A stretch of DNA of 64,000 nucleotides from Paenibacillus_V sp046244365. Its GTDB lineage: Bacteria; Bacillota; Bacilli; Paenibacillales; NBRC-103111. How positions within the stretch are numbered: the first letter of the stretch is position 1; each line of letters starts with the position of its first letter. Under the pieces are notes generated by a model. The model searched no databases. It was given only the letters and a program-made list of their open reading frames with translations, and was not told the DNA's origin. Of this stretch, positions 8,237-17,907 are shown one piece after another. Location of the stretch: contig NZ_CP176395.1 of NCBI RefSeq assembly GCF_046244365.1, forward strand, positions 1,116,001-1,180,000. Direction: 5' to 3'. The translations under genes and the position numbers were made by a program.

Positions 8237-8479
8237 CGCCGATCCCTCCTTTCTATGCTGCGATGGTCTTGATGGAACAGTCGATCGTACGGGAAAGTTC
8301 TTTGTAAAACCCTTCTTCCCAACAGTATACCAAGAAGCAGGCGAATAATCACACTGTCTTCACGGGGACGACAGGTAAACATACAAGAAGGAAGTAAACA
8401 AATTGATATTGCTGCCGGGAACGCTTGGACTCTATGATAGAGTGGCACCTTTTTTTCCGTATTTCTGAGGAGGGGTTAC

Positions 8480-10219
8480 GTGAAGCAGCCGCGTTTCAAG
8501 CTCGAGCTTTTCGTTTATCAAAAAATCATAATTTTATTTGCCGCGCTGATCCTTTCGGTATATTTGATTAATCTATGGATCAATATGACGGGGCTTTCCT
8601 TCATCAAGCAGCAGGTGACCAGCTCGATTACGACGAATGCGCAGTTTTACTCCAAGCAGCTGAACGATCAAATTTCCTTTATCCGCAATCAGCAGCTGCA
8701 AGCGCTCAACGATTCCGATCTGCAGAAGCTCAGCTTCATAGCGGGCACGCTGGAAGGCTATGAGGAAGTGGAGCTTGTCAACCGGGTGAAGGAGCGTATC
8801 GCCACGGTCCATAACTCAAGCGCTTACATCGTCAATGCCGGCGTATATATCAAGTCGCTCCGTAAAACGATTTCGACGAAAGGCGGCATATCGGCGCTGC
8901 CGAACGAAGAGTTCGACATGATTGACAGGTTGTTCGATCCGAAGGAGAAGCCGCCGATTTATCAGGAGAACGAGAAGCTTTTTTTTATCGAGCCGGCGAA
9001 CAATGCAAGCATCATCCTCTATTTGGAGTTATCCAGAAGCATGCTGCTGGAGACGCTGCGCCATTTGGTTGACGCGAAGAACGACTCCGGCGCGCTGCTT
9101 GCGGACGACTCCTTCCAGAACATCATTACGCTCGCCCGGAACGAGCAGGTCTTGAGCAGCTTGAAGGCGGTCGGATCCCCTGACGGCATCGGCTATTACG
9201 GCAGCAACGACGGCAGCGGCACCGTCATGAAGGCCGGCAATCAAAGCTACAGGGTCACCTATAACCGGATCGGTTCTTTGGGCTTAACGCTGTACACCTA
9301 TATGAATCAGTCGGAAATTACGGGGCCGCTCAAAAAGTTTAACGTCTGGTTCGGCCTGTTGTCCGCGTTCTCCGTGATCGTGATCATCGTATTTTCCCTA
9401 TTCGGCAATGTGATGATTCACAAGCCGCTCAAAAAGCTGATCAAAGCGTTCCAAAGCCTTGAAACGGACAATCTCGACGTCTTGATCGAGGTGAAGGGAA
9501 ATAACGAATTCGGTTATTTGTACCGAAGCTTCAATCGAATGGCCGAGAAGCTCAAGCAATCGATCAGGCAAAATTACGAGCAAAAAATCGCTCTCCAGCT
9601 GTCGGAGCTGAAGCAGCTGCAATCGCAAATCAATCCGCATTTTTTGTATAACAGCTTTTTTAATATTTATATGATTTGTAAAAGCGGGGATGTCGAAAAC
9701 GCCTCTACGCTTGCCCAGAAGCTCGGAAGCTACTACCAGTTCGTGACGCGCAACAGCTCGGACGAAGTGCCGCTCATGAAGGAATACCGGCATGCGATCG
9801 ACTATTGCGAAATTCAGAACATCCGCTTTTCGAACAGGATCGAGGTGGATTTCGACGAGCTGCCGGACGCATGCAAGCCTTTATCCATTCCCAGGCTGAT
9901 CATTCAGCCCGTTGTGGAGAATGCCTTCGAGCATGCCTTCGAGAACGGGCTGCGCCGCGGCCGCGTGAGGATCAAGGTTGCGTTCGCCGACCGTACGCTG
10001 CGGATCGGGGTGGAGGACGACGGCGATACGTTGACCGCGGAAGCCTTGCGCCTGCTTCAGGAGAAGCTGGCCGACTCGTCCGATCTCATCGAGAAGACGG
10101 GACTTCTCAATGTCGGCAGACGTATCCGGTTAAGATTCGGGGACGAAAGCGGCGTTTTTTTATCCCGCAGTCCGCTTGGCGGCTTGCATGCGGAAATCGT
10201 AATCCAATACAGGATGTAA
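8480..10219 (+). CDS. Sensor histidine kinase, YesM family
   Basis: 579 residues. TM1 near 13-33, an extracellular sensor domain to about 285, TM2 near 288-310, HAMP to about 360, then the His_kinase domain with phospho-acceptor His387 in SQINPHFLYNS and a HATPase domain (VVENAFEHAFENG, then GLLNVGRRI). The start is GTG behind GAGGAGGGG. The gene is followed 18 bases later by its YesN-type partner and then by a carbohydrate transporter, so it is the likely surface sensor of the imported glycan or its binding protein. Confidence 0.95.
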   Translation: MKQPRFKLELFVYQKIIILFAALILSVYLINLWINMTGLSFIKQQVTSSITTNAQFYSKQLNDQISFIRNQQLQALNDSDLQKLSFIAGTLEGYEEVELVNRVKERIATVHNSSAYIVNAGVYIKSLRKTISTKGGISALPNEEFDMIDRLFDPKEKPPIYQENEKLFFIEPANNASIILYLELSRSMLLETLRHLVDAKNDSGALLADDSFQNIITLARNEQVLSSLKAVGSPDGIGYYGSNDGSGTVMKAGNQSYRVTYNRIGSLGLTLYTYMNQSEITGPLKKFNVWFGLLSAFSVIVIIVFSLFGNVMIHKPLKKLIKAFQSLETDNLDVLIEVKGNNEFGYLYRSFNRMAEKLKQSIRQNYEQKIALQLSELKQLQSQINPHFLYNSFFNIYMICKSGDVENASTLAQKLGSYYQFVTRNSSDEVPLMKEYRHAIDYCEIQNIRFSNRIEVDFDELPDACKPLSIPRLIIQPVVENAFEHAFENGLRRGRVRIKVAFADRTLRIGVEDDGDTLTAEALRLLQEKLADSSDLIEKTGLLNVGRRIRLRFGDESGVFLSRSPLGGLHAEIVIQYRM

Positions 10220-10237
10220 TCGTGGGAGGGACGGAAT

Positions 10238-11608
10238 TTGTACAGACTTCTGATTGTGGACGACGAGCCTGCCATCGTGGACGGCTTGGTGCAGCATTTT
10301 CAAGAGAACGAAGAGCTGGAACTCGACATTTGCAAGGCATACACCGCATTCGAGGCGCTGGATATCGTCAAAAAAACGAAGATCGACATCGTGCTCAGCG
10401 ACATACGGATGCCGGGCAAGAACGGTCTGCAAATGATCGACGACCTGCTGTTTTACTGGCCGTCCTGCCGGATTATTTTTTTGACGGGGTACAGCGAATT
10501 CGACTACATCTACTCGGCGATCCGCAAAAATATCGATCATTACCTGCTGAAGACGGAGGGGCTGCCCGCCATTTCCGACGCAGTCCGGGATGCCGTCCGC
10601 AAGCTGGAGGAAGAGAAGAGGAACAGCGAGCTGCTGGAAAGAGCCCAACAGCAGATGATGCTGACGGGAACGCTGCTGGAAAGAGCCCAACAGCAGATGA
10701 TGCTGACGGGAACGCTGCTGAAAAAAGAGATGCTGGAGGCGATCCTGCTCGGCGACAGCGCGGCAGCCGTTTTTGCCGATGCGGGACTCGGGGAAACGGA
10801 ATGGAACGTACATACCGACCGGCGGATGATCTTGCTTGCCGGCAAGGTTGACGGCAGTTTGGATAAATACGCGTACACTCAAAAGCTGACTCTTTTTTAC
10901 GGGATACGCAGTGTGCTGGAAACGCAGCTTCCGGATTCGTTCCGCTCGGAATTTCTTATTCACGATCATGCCGTGCTCGTTTGGTATATGCAGCCGGACC
11001 GGTCGGAGGAACGGTTCCGCAATGCGGCCGGAGAAACGGACTGGAGAGGGATGATCACTTATTTGAAGGGGATTTTGGAGTCCGTTCAGAACGAGTGCCG
11101 GGATCGGCAGGGCGTCTCGGTTTCTTTTGCGGTATCCAGCGGAGCCGTGGACTGGGAAGAGGCCGGCAGCCATTTTGCAAGCCTTCGGGAGCTGATGGAG
11201 AAACGTGCGCTTTCCGGATACAAAATGGCGGTCATCGATCCGGGGATGCCGGACAGCTTGGTCAAAGCGGAGCCTGCGATGCTGGTGGACCGCATTCACC
11301 GCTTTATCGCGGATAACCTCGGCGGCGATCTTTCGCTGGTCCGAATCGCGGAAATCGTCTATTTTAACCCGTCCTACCTGTCGCGGTTCTACAAACAGAC
11401 GACCGGGCGCAATCTGACCGAGTATATCAATGCCGAGAAAGCCCGCGCGGCCTCCGACATGCTGGCCGACATGCAGCTCAAAATCAACGAAATCGCGCTA
11501 AGGCTCGGCTTCGAGTCGCCATCTTACTTTACGTCGTTCTTCAAAAAAATGCGGGGAGCGACTCCCCAGGACTTCCGTGAAGCGATCGTTCAGCGGAATA
11601 ACAGGTAA
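10238..11608 (+). CDS. Response regulator, YesN/AraC type
   Basis: 456 residues. Receiver domain 1-120 with Asp8, Asp9 and phospho-acceptor Asp55 (SDIRMPG), a central helical region, and a C-terminal AraC double helix-turn-helix (about 350-450) ending RLGFESPSYFTSFFKKMRGATP. The TTG start is preceded by GGGAGGG. It presumably activates the downstream transporter/GH16 operon when phosphorylated by the YesM kinase. Oddity: residues 132-145 (LLERAQQQMMLTGT) are exactly duplicated at 146-159 by a 42-bp tandem repeat, extending the helix after the receiver. Confidence 0.95.
   Translation: MYRLLIVDDEPAIVDGLVQHFQENEELELDICKAYTAFEALDIVKKTKIDIVLSDIRMPGKNGLQMIDDLLFYWPSCRIIFLTGYSEFDYIYSAIRKNIDHYLLKTEGLPAISDAVRDAVRKLEEEKRNSELLERAQQQMMLTGTLLERAQQQMMLTGTLLKKEMLEAILLGDSAAAVFADAGLGETEWNVHTDRRMILLAGKVDGSLDKYAYTQKLTLFYGIRSVLETQLPDSFRSEFLIHDHAVLVWYMQPDRSEERFRNAAGETDWRGMITYLKGILESVQNECRDRQGVSVSFAVSSGAVDWEEAGSHFASLRELMEKRALSGYKMAVIDPGMPDSLVKAEPAMLVDRIHRFIADNLGGDLSLVRIAEIVYFNPSYLSRFYKQTTGRNLTEYINAEKARAASDMLADMQLKINEIALRLGFESPSYFTSFFKKMRGATPQDFREAIVQRNNR
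10631..10714 (+). repeat. Exact in-frame 42-bp tandem duplication
   Basis: Two identical 42-base units (10631-10672 and 10673-10714) inside the response regulator gene, each encoding LLERAQQQMMLTGT. Perfect DNA identity points to a very recent duplication. Confidence 0.95.
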
Positions 11609-11721
11609 AAAAAACGAAAGCAAGTAAAGAATTTAGGATTTCGGCGGAATACCCCGAGGTTTTACAATAAAAAGCGTAGAGCTCGATCCTGCACCGAACA
11701 CTCATAATGGGGGGAAATCGC

Positions 11722-13434
11722 TTGAAAAACAAAATAATCGGTACCGCTTTGATTGCGGCTCTAGCGGCAACGTCGCTCGCAGCTTGCAGCAAGAAAGATG
11801 AAAACGCTTCAACGACGCCGTCGTCAACCCAGCAAACAACCGGCAATGACGCAAAGAAAGCCGAACCGGCCGATCCGATGGGGAAATACGCCCAGCCCGT
11901 TACTGTTACCGAAGTGCTCGGTTTCCGTCCTCCCGAGGATCCGAAGACGCCGAAGGGCATTACGCCTGAGCAGAACGCTTACTTGAAGGACTTGAAAGAA
12001 ACGCTCAATATCGACTTGAAATATTTGTGGACCGTGCCGTCCGACCAATTCGAGCAAAAGTTTTCGCTCGCCCTCGCTTCCGGCGATCTGCCGGATATTC
12101 TCGATCTCGATATGCAGCAATTCGAAAAGCTGAAGGGCCAAGGTATGCTTGCGGATTTGACGGAGGTATACGAGAAGTACGCGTCGCCGGCACTCAAAAA
12201 ATATATGCAATCCGACGGCGGGTTCGCCATGAAGACGGTTGCTTCGGACGGCAAGCTGCTGGCCATTCCGGGGTTCGAGGATCCGTATTTGTCCACCCAG
12301 ATTTTATGGATTCGCAAGGACTGGCTGACGGGCCTTGGCCTGCAGCCGCCCAAAACGATCGACGAGCTGGAGAAAATCGCGGAAGCGTTTGTCAGAAACG
12401 ATCCGGACAAAAACGGCAAAAACGATACGTACGGCATATCGATGCAGAAGAAGCTCAGCTTCTGGGGATTTGACGCGAGAGGGCTTTTTAACGGATTCGG
12501 CGCTTATCCGAACGCATGGATCAAAGGCAAAGACGGCAAGCTTGCGGCCGGGGAAGTGCAGCCGGAAACGAAGAATACGCTGGCGAAGCTGCAAGCGTGG
12601 TACCAAAAAGGCATTCTCGACAAAGAATTTGCCCTGAAGGACGAAAATAAAGCGGTCGAAGACATCGTCGCCGGGAAGGTCGGGATTTCCTACGGCGAAT
12701 GGTGGTATCCGAACTGGCCGCTCAATATGAGCGTCGACAAAGACCCGAAGGCGGAATGGGAAGCGTATCAAATCCCCTCGCTCGACGGACAGCCCGGCAA
12801 ATCGCTTGTCGGCAAAGTGCGGCTCAGCCACGTGATCGCCGTCAACAAAAAGGCGAAAAATCCGGAAGCGGCCATTAAGATGATCAACTTCTATATGGAA
12901 ATGGGCAAGAAACAATATCTCGAGAAGAACAAGGCGGAGAACGGGTACGTGTACAACTGGTTTTCCCCGAGAATTTACAACCCCGCTCAAATCGATACGA
13001 TCTATACGGAAGTCAACAAAGCGCTGGATGCCAAGCAAGAAGCGATTACGCTCGATGACGAGAATTACAAGAACGTCGCGGACGTCTTTAAGGCGACTAA
13101 GGATTTCTTATCGGGAGACACGAAAACGAACACGAAGGGCGCGAACTGGGGCCAATACTACAGCCGGGCTGCCAAGAACGGGGGCTGGGGACTGACCCGT
13201 CAGATCCGTGAAAGCAAGATGGTCGTCTTTAACGAGTTTTACGGCAATCCGACCGAAACGCAGGTGGAAAAAGGACCGCAGCTGGAAAAGCTGATGGACG
13301 AAACGTTTACGAAAATCATCATGGGCTCGCCGATCGGCGACTTCGACAAGTACGTGGAAAGCTGGAAGAAGCTGGGCGGCGACGATATCACGAAGGAAGT
13401 CAACGACTGGTATGTTAAGAGCGCAGTCAAATAA
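11722..13434 (+). CDS. Carbohydrate ABC transporter solute-binding lipoprotein
   Basis: About 570 residues. Lipoprotein signal with lipobox LAAC (Cys22), then a Thr/Ser/Pro-rich linker, then a large type-1 extracellular binding domain (LASGDLPDILDLDM near 125, FEDPYLSTQILWIRKDWL near 190). This is the LplA/YtcQ-like size class used for oligosaccharides. I prefer TTG 11722, spaced correctly from GGGGGG, over ATG 11707, which overlaps that site. It is the surface receptor of the permease pair that follows; a hairpin lies between it and the first permease. Confidence 0.93.
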   Translation: MKNKIIGTALIAALAATSLAACSKKDENASTTPSSTQQTTGNDAKKAEPADPMGKYAQPVTVTEVLGFRPPEDPKTPKGITPEQNAYLKDLKETLNIDLKYLWTVPSDQFEQKFSLALASGDLPDILDLDMQQFEKLKGQGMLADLTEVYEKYASPALKKYMQSDGGFAMKTVASDGKLLAIPGFEDPYLSTQILWIRKDWLTGLGLQPPKTIDELEKIAEAFVRNDPDKNGKNDTYGISMQKKLSFWGFDARGLFNGFGAYPNAWIKGKDGKLAAGEVQPETKNTLAKLQAWYQKGILDKEFALKDENKAVEDIVAGKVGISYGEWWYPNWPLNMSVDKDPKAEWEAYQIPSLDGQPGKSLVGKVRLSHVIAVNKKAKNPEAAIKMINFYMEMGKKQYLEKNKAENGYVYNWFSPRIYNPAQIDTIYTEVNKALDAKQEAITLDDENYKNVADVFKATKDFLSGDTKTNTKGANWGQYYSRAAKNGGWGLTRQIRESKMVVFNEFYGNPTETQVEKGPQLEKLMDETFTKIIMGSPIGDFDKYVESWKKLGGDDITKEVNDWYVKSAVK

Positions 13435-13453
13435 GAGCGGCCGCGAACCGGAG

Positions 13454-13482
13454 GGGGAGAGAACAGTCGATGCTCTCTCCCC
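13454..13482 (+). promoter_or_regulatory. Intercistronic hairpin after binding-protein gene
   Basis: GGGGAGAG and CTCTCCCC form a stem 20 bases after the stop codon, without a U-run. It may stabilise the binding-protein mRNA or partially terminate, favouring excess receptor over permease. Confidence 0.55.
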
Positions 13483-13598
13483 GTTCCATTGGAACGTATC
13501 GGGACTCGCCGTCATGCAAGCGGAAAAAGCATCATAATCGGGCTTCACGTTGGAGAATGTAGCAGCTCGAACTTTCGGTAAAAGGGAGGCACCAATAC

Positions 13599-14507
13599 GT
13601 GAACAATACGATCGGCACGAGAAATCGGAAACCAACGATGCCGCTGCACCTGATGCTGCTCCCGGGTGTGCTGGTTACCCTCATATACGCTTACGGACCT
13701 ATGTTCGGCATCGTCATGGCCTTCCAAAAGTTTGAGCCCGTGCTCGGTTTTTTTAGATCGAAGTGGGTCGGGCTGAAAAATTTCAGATACGTTTTTAATT
13801 TGCCGGATTTTAATCAAGTCCTGTGGAATACGGTGTTGATCGCAACGCTGAAGGTTGCCTTGATCCTGATAGTGCCGCTTGTTCTGGCGCTGCTTTTGAA
13901 CGAAATCACGAAAAATTGGTTCAAACGGCTGATCCAGACCAGCGTATTTTTTCCGTTTTTTCTATCGTGGACCGTGCTCGGAGGAGTCGTTCTTGAGCTG
14001 TTTTCGTTGAAGGGCCCGGTAAACGGCTTGATTTCAGGTTTCGGTGTGGAGCCGATTATGTTTATGGGGAGCAACAACTGGTTTCGTGCGATTATCGTCG
14101 GCTCGGATGTTTGGAAGGGCATGGGCTACAACATGATTATCTTTTTGGCAGCCATAACCGCCATCAATGCGAATTTGTACGAAGCGGCGGAGGTGGACGG
14201 AGCGGGCAAATGGAAGCAGATGATCCATATTTCCTTGCCCGGCATGATGCCGATCATCATTTTGCTGACCACGCTAAGTCTCGGCAACATCTTGAACGCG
14301 GGCTTCGATCAAATCTTGATCATGTATAATCCGACCGTCTATGAAGGCGGCGATGTCATAGATACATTCGTCTACCGGCTCGGCTTGTTCAGCCAGCAGT
14401 ACGGACCTGCGGCGGCAATCGGGCTGTTCAAATCGGTCATCTCCGTAGGACTGGTGTCGATTTCCTACTACATGGCATTTAAGTTCAGCAATTATCGTAT
14501 ATTTTAG
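13599..14507 (+). CDS. Sugar ABC transporter permease, LplB type
   Basis: 302 residues with six predicted membrane helices. It opens with the LplB-like PLHLMLLPGVLVTLIYAYGPMFG segment. EAA loop YEAAEVDGAG near residue 193, followed by I-S-LPGM. GTG start 10 bases from AGGGAGG. Partner of the next gene and of the lipoprotein before it; no ATPase gene is nearby, so a shared MsmX-type ATPase is likely. Confidence 0.94.
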   Translation: MNNTIGTRNRKPTMPLHLMLLPGVLVTLIYAYGPMFGIVMAFQKFEPVLGFFRSKWVGLKNFRYVFNLPDFNQVLWNTVLIATLKVALILIVPLVLALLLNEITKNWFKRLIQTSVFFPFFLSWTVLGGVVLELFSLKGPVNGLISGFGVEPIMFMGSNNWFRAIIVGSDVWKGMGYNMIIFLAAITAINANLYEAAEVDGAGKWKQMIHISLPGMMPIIILLTTLSLGNILNAGFDQILIMYNPTVYEGGDVIDTFVYRLGLFSQQYGPAAAIGLFKSVISVGLVSISYYMAFKFSNYRIF

Positions 14508-14525
14508 CTGCCGGAGGATACTCGC

Positions 14526-15416
14526 ATGGTGTATAAACAATCGCTTAGCAGAAAGCTATTTATCGCTGTGAATGTGACGGCGCTGACGCTCATCACGTTT
14601 CTTGGGATCGTGCCCTTCATTCATCTGTTGTCGGTTTCGTTAAGCTCCAATACGGCGGCGATGGCCGGCGAGGTCAAGCTTTGGCCGATAGGCTTTACGC
14701 TGGACGCTTACCGCTATCTTGGCGACAAGGTTGAGTTTATCCGATCGCTGGCCGTTTCGGTCGAAAGGGTTGTTCTCGGTACCGCGATCAACATGTTCTT
14801 GATATTCATTACCGCCTACCCCCTCTCCAAATCGACGGAGCAGTTCCGCTGGCGAACCGTGTACGTATGGTTTTTTGCAGTTACGATGTTTTTCGGCGGA
14901 GGGCTGATCCCGACATATATTATCGTAAAAGAGACCGGGCTGATCAATTCGATCTGGGCGCTTATTTTGCCGGGCGCGCTGAATGTGTGGAATATGGTGA
15001 TGATGCTGAATTTCTTCAGAGGCATTCCGAAGGAAATGGATGAGGCGGCGACCATTGACGGAGCAACCCACTGGCAGCTGCTGTGGAAAATTTATTTGCC
15101 CGTATCGCTCCCGGCGATTGCGACTATCGGGCTGTTTACGGTGGTGGGGCACTGGAACTCCTGGTTCGACGGCATTCTGTATATGAACTCGCCGGAAAAA
15201 TATCCGCTGCAAACCTACCTTTCCACCTTGATTACGGCCGTTAATGCGCAAATGCAAGCCGTATCGATCGAGCAGCTGAAGGCGCTCGAAAATATAAGCG
15301 AGAAGACGCTAAGAACCGCGCAAATATTCATGGGCGCGCTCCCGATTATGCTTGTCTATCCGTTCCTGCAAAGATATTTCATCAAAGGGATGACGGTAGG
15401 CAGCGTCAAAGAGTAG
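14526..15416 (+). CDS. Sugar ABC transporter permease, YtcP/MalG type
   Basis: 296 residues, six helices. EAA loop DEAATIDGAT near residue 171 and the typical C-terminal block YPFLQRYFIKGMTVGSVKE. CCGGAGG precedes the ATG; the gap to the first permease is 18 bases. It completes the heteromeric pore of the transporter served by the lipoprotein at 11722. Confidence 0.94.
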   Translation: MVYKQSLSRKLFIAVNVTALTLITFLGIVPFIHLLSVSLSSNTAAMAGEVKLWPIGFTLDAYRYLGDKVEFIRSLAVSVERVVLGTAINMFLIFITAYPLSKSTEQFRWRTVYVWFFAVTMFFGGGLIPTYIIVKETGLINSIWALILPGALNVWNMVMMLNFFRGIPKEMDEAATIDGATHWQLLWKIYLPVSLPAIATIGLFTVVGHWNSWFDGILYMNSPEKYPLQTYLSTLITAVNAQMQAVSIEQLKALENISEKTLRTAQIFMGALPIMLVYPFLQRYFIKGMTVGSVKE

Positions 15417-15453
15417 CGGTGATCGTAACCAAGGACGGAAGGAAGGATGCATC

Positions 15454-16722
15454 GTGAACAAAAAGAACGGCTTAAAGGGATTTCCGGCTAACCCGCCGGA
15501 AAAAGCGGGATGGCAGCTTGTTTTTCGGGAGGAATTCGACGAACCGACGCTTGACGACAGCAAGCTGCTGCCCTACGGGCTTGCGCACTGGTACGAGCCC
15601 GAAGCGAGCCTTGCGGCCTACGAGCTTCGCGACAGCTGCATCGTGCTGCAGCTGCCCGGTCCCGACAAGCGGATATCGGCTATCGCAACCGGCATGCGGG
15701 ACGGTCTGCACCGGTTCTGGGATGAGCTGGAGCTGCGGCATCACAAGCGGGCTGCAATGAATCTCGTTACGCAATACGGCTATTTCGAGCTCCGGGCCAA
15801 GGTGGCCAAAGGGAGCGGGCTCAATTCCGCATGGTGGATGATCGGCTTCGAAAATCAGCTGCAGCAAAACGCCGAGGTCGATATTTTTGAAATGCTCGGT
15901 AAAGATACGCGCGTCATGAACTCCACCCTGCATGCGCTGCGGGATTCGAGCTTGCAGTACGACCATTTGCCCTACGAGTCGGCTGCCGATTTATCCGAGC
16001 AATTTCATGTGTACGGCTTCGAATGGGACGAGAGCGGGATGACGTTCTATTTGGACAACAAAAAGATCTGGCACACGAAGCAGTCTCCGAATTATCCGAT
16101 GGTTACGCTGCTGCAAATCAATGAATCGGATGGCGGCTGGGTCGGGGAGCTGGACCGCAGTATACCTTACCCGAAGGAGTTTGCTATCGATTACTTCCGC
16201 GTTTATAAGCGCGAAGGAATGCCGATGGAGTTAATTCCTTCCGAGCGTCCGCAGGATGGCGATAATTTGGCGCGCTTGGCGGTTGCAGGCAGCGGCAATG
16301 ACATCGTTTGGGGAGATTTGTATGAGGCCAATTCCCATATATGCGCGCTAAATGACGGGCAGTCCGATACGTTCGTCGTGAGCAAGCCCGGCGAGCCCTT
16401 GCCTCATCTTTATTATTTGGATTGGATGGAGCCGAAATCATTCGATACGGTGACGGTAACGCTTGCGGCAGAAGGGCGCGGCGGATGGACGGACTGGGCG
16501 GTCGAGGTGTCCGAGGACGGCTTGGGCGGATGGCGCAAGGCGGCCGATTCGAGCCAGGCCAGGCAGCTTGCCGGGGACGGGGAGTTAGCGACCTGCGAGG
16601 TTGCTTTCCCGGCGGTACACGGAATGAAAGCGCTCCGGCTCGTCGTCAGCGGCACCGCAGACGGAAGCCAAAGCTACCGCATCGGCGATTTGGCCGTATA
16701 CAGGCGCGGGGAAACGGGTTGA
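15454..16722 (+). CDS. Glycoside hydrolase family 16 protein with C-terminal discoidin-like domain
   Basis: 422 residues. The N-terminal 250 residues are a GH16 jelly roll with the active-site signature EVDIFE (nucleophile Glu141, Asp143, acid/base Glu146); the family acts on beta-1,3/1,4-glucans, galactans and related polymers. Residues 265-420 form a beta-rich module resembling the F5/8-type (discoidin, CBM32-like) fold. No signal peptide or lipobox is visible, so the enzyme appears cytoplasmic and probably cuts oligosaccharides brought in by the preceding transporter. GTG start with a weak AAGGA site. It is the last gene of the operon, followed by a hairpin at 16736. Confidence 0.88.
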   Translation: MNKKNGLKGFPANPPEKAGWQLVFREEFDEPTLDDSKLLPYGLAHWYEPEASLAAYELRDSCIVLQLPGPDKRISAIATGMRDGLHRFWDELELRHHKRAAMNLVTQYGYFELRAKVAKGSGLNSAWWMIGFENQLQQNAEVDIFEMLGKDTRVMNSTLHALRDSSLQYDHLPYESAADLSEQFHVYGFEWDESGMTFYLDNKKIWHTKQSPNYPMVTLLQINESDGGWVGELDRSIPYPKEFAIDYFRVYKREGMPMELIPSERPQDGDNLARLAVAGSGNDIVWGDLYEANSHICALNDGQSDTFVVSKPGEPLPHLYYLDWMEPKSFDTVTVTLAAEGRGGWTDWAVEVSEDGLGGWRKAADSSQARQLAGDGELATCEVAFPAVHGMKALRLVVSGTADGSQSYRIGDLAVYRRGETG

Positions 16723-16735
16723 CGGCGTGACGGCG

Positions 16736-16777
16736 GCGGGTATCTCTAGGAGGAGCGTGAGCGCAGGAGATACCCGC
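16736..16777 (+). terminator. Hairpin after GH16 gene
   Basis: GCGGGTATCTC and GAGATACCCGC form an 11-bp perfect stem 14 bases past the stop; the following bases are not a clear T-run, so it may act partly as an mRNA end stabiliser. Confidence 0.6.
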
Positions 16778-16825
16778 AGCCGAATCGCCTTCTCTGTTTC
16801 GATCTTTCCCTTTATCGCCGCCAAA

Positions 16826-16857
16826 AAGAAGCCGAATCATTCCGATTCGGCTTCTTG
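16826..16857 (-). terminator. Terminator embedded in the 3' end of the AraC gene
   Basis: AAGAAGCCGAATC and GATTCGGCTTCTT pair across ATT. On the minus strand the last codons and stop of the AraC gene form the stem and a T-run follows immediately. It can also stop plus-strand readthrough from the GH16 operon. Confidence 0.8.
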
Positions 16858-17742
16858 GCGCTGCAAGGCGACGTAGTGGGACGGCGGGTAGCCCATAATG
16901 CGCGAGAATGCTTTGCTGAACGACTGAAGCGTCTCGTAATGGAGTCTCGAGGCGACCTGCTTTACGGAGAGATTGCCGTATTTGAGCAGCTCGAGCGCTT
17001 TTTCCACTTTCTTGTGATTGATATAGCGCTGCAGGGTCATTCCCGTCTTATCCTTGAACGTATGGGACAGGTACGTATAGCTGTAGCCGAGATCCTCGGC
17101 GATCGTCCGGATGCTTTTAAGCTCGAAAATGTTGTTTTCGATATAACGGATAACGGAATAGACCGTGTAGCCGACCGATTGCGCCGATTTTTGCGGGGCA
17201 TACCGCGTAATTTTGCCGTCCTTTTCCGTAAAGGAGCGGTAGGCGAGCACGATGATTTCTTCCAGATAGTTTTTGATCATGATGCGCGAATAAGGCTTTT
17301 GCGAATAGAACTCGTCGATATTGCGGAGAAAAGGGATAATTAGGTTGTAGGTGTCCTTTGCATGGCGGTAAGGGGCGGATTGCAAAAAAGAGTGGATGTC
17401 CGCGAACTCCTCTCCTGCCTCCTTGTTGAACATGAAGCCCATGTAGACGAAGCGAAGCATGCTGGACGCATCCGTCCGAATGGCGTGCGTGTGGCCGACG
17501 GCATTGCAAATGATGTCCCCTTCGCCGACCTTAATCTGCGTATCGTCAATATAGAAATATCCGCTCCCGGAAACGATGTAGCTAAACTCCAGGCATCGCT
17601 GATCGTGCGCGAGGATTTCATAGCCGCATTCGCAGCATATTTCCCCGATTTGATACAAATCGATGCCGCCGAAGGTCATTTGTCCTTTGGCAAACACATT
17701 GTCGAAGTGAAAAAGACAGCCCGCATGTCCCTTTTCGTTCAT
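16837..17742 (-). CDS. AraC-family transcriptional regulator with cupin sensor domain
   Basis: 301 residues. N-terminal cupin (YIVSGSGYFYIDDTQIKVGEGDII, residues 55-78) and a C-terminal AraC domain (about 195-295; LGYSYTYLSHTFKDKTGMTL, then LHYETLQSFSKAFSRIMGYPP). ATG start at 17742. It is preceded by two Gfo/Idh/MocA-type genes on the same strand after a 165-base gap, so it may regulate those. It faces the GH16 operon and is separated from it by terminators. Confidence 0.9.
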   Translation of the reverse strand: MNEKGHAGCLFHFDNVFAKGQMTFGGIDLYQIGEICCECGYEILAHDQRCLEFSYIVSGSGYFYIDDTQIKVGEGDIICNAVGHTHAIRTDASSMLRFVYMGFMFNKEAGEEFADIHSFLQSAPYRHAKDTYNLIIPFLRNIDEFYSQKPYSRIMIKNYLEEIIVLAYRSFTEKDGKITRYAPQKSAQSVGYTVYSVIRYIENNIFELKSIRTIAEDLGYSYTYLSHTFKDKTGMTLQRYINHKKVEKALELLKYGNLSVKQVASRLHYETLQSFSKAFSRIMGYPPSHYVALQRQEAESE

Positions 17743-17907
17743 CCCGTCTCCCGCTTTATCCGTTTTCGGAAAATTGTATCAGATTATGGACAAACAAGCT
17801 ATGACGATCGGACGCAAAATTTGCAGGTTCTTCTATTCGGCAGCGGCAAAAACGCCCACATCGCCGCATCCGCAAGGGATACGCCGTTGGGGCGTTTGGC
17901 TTGAAGC

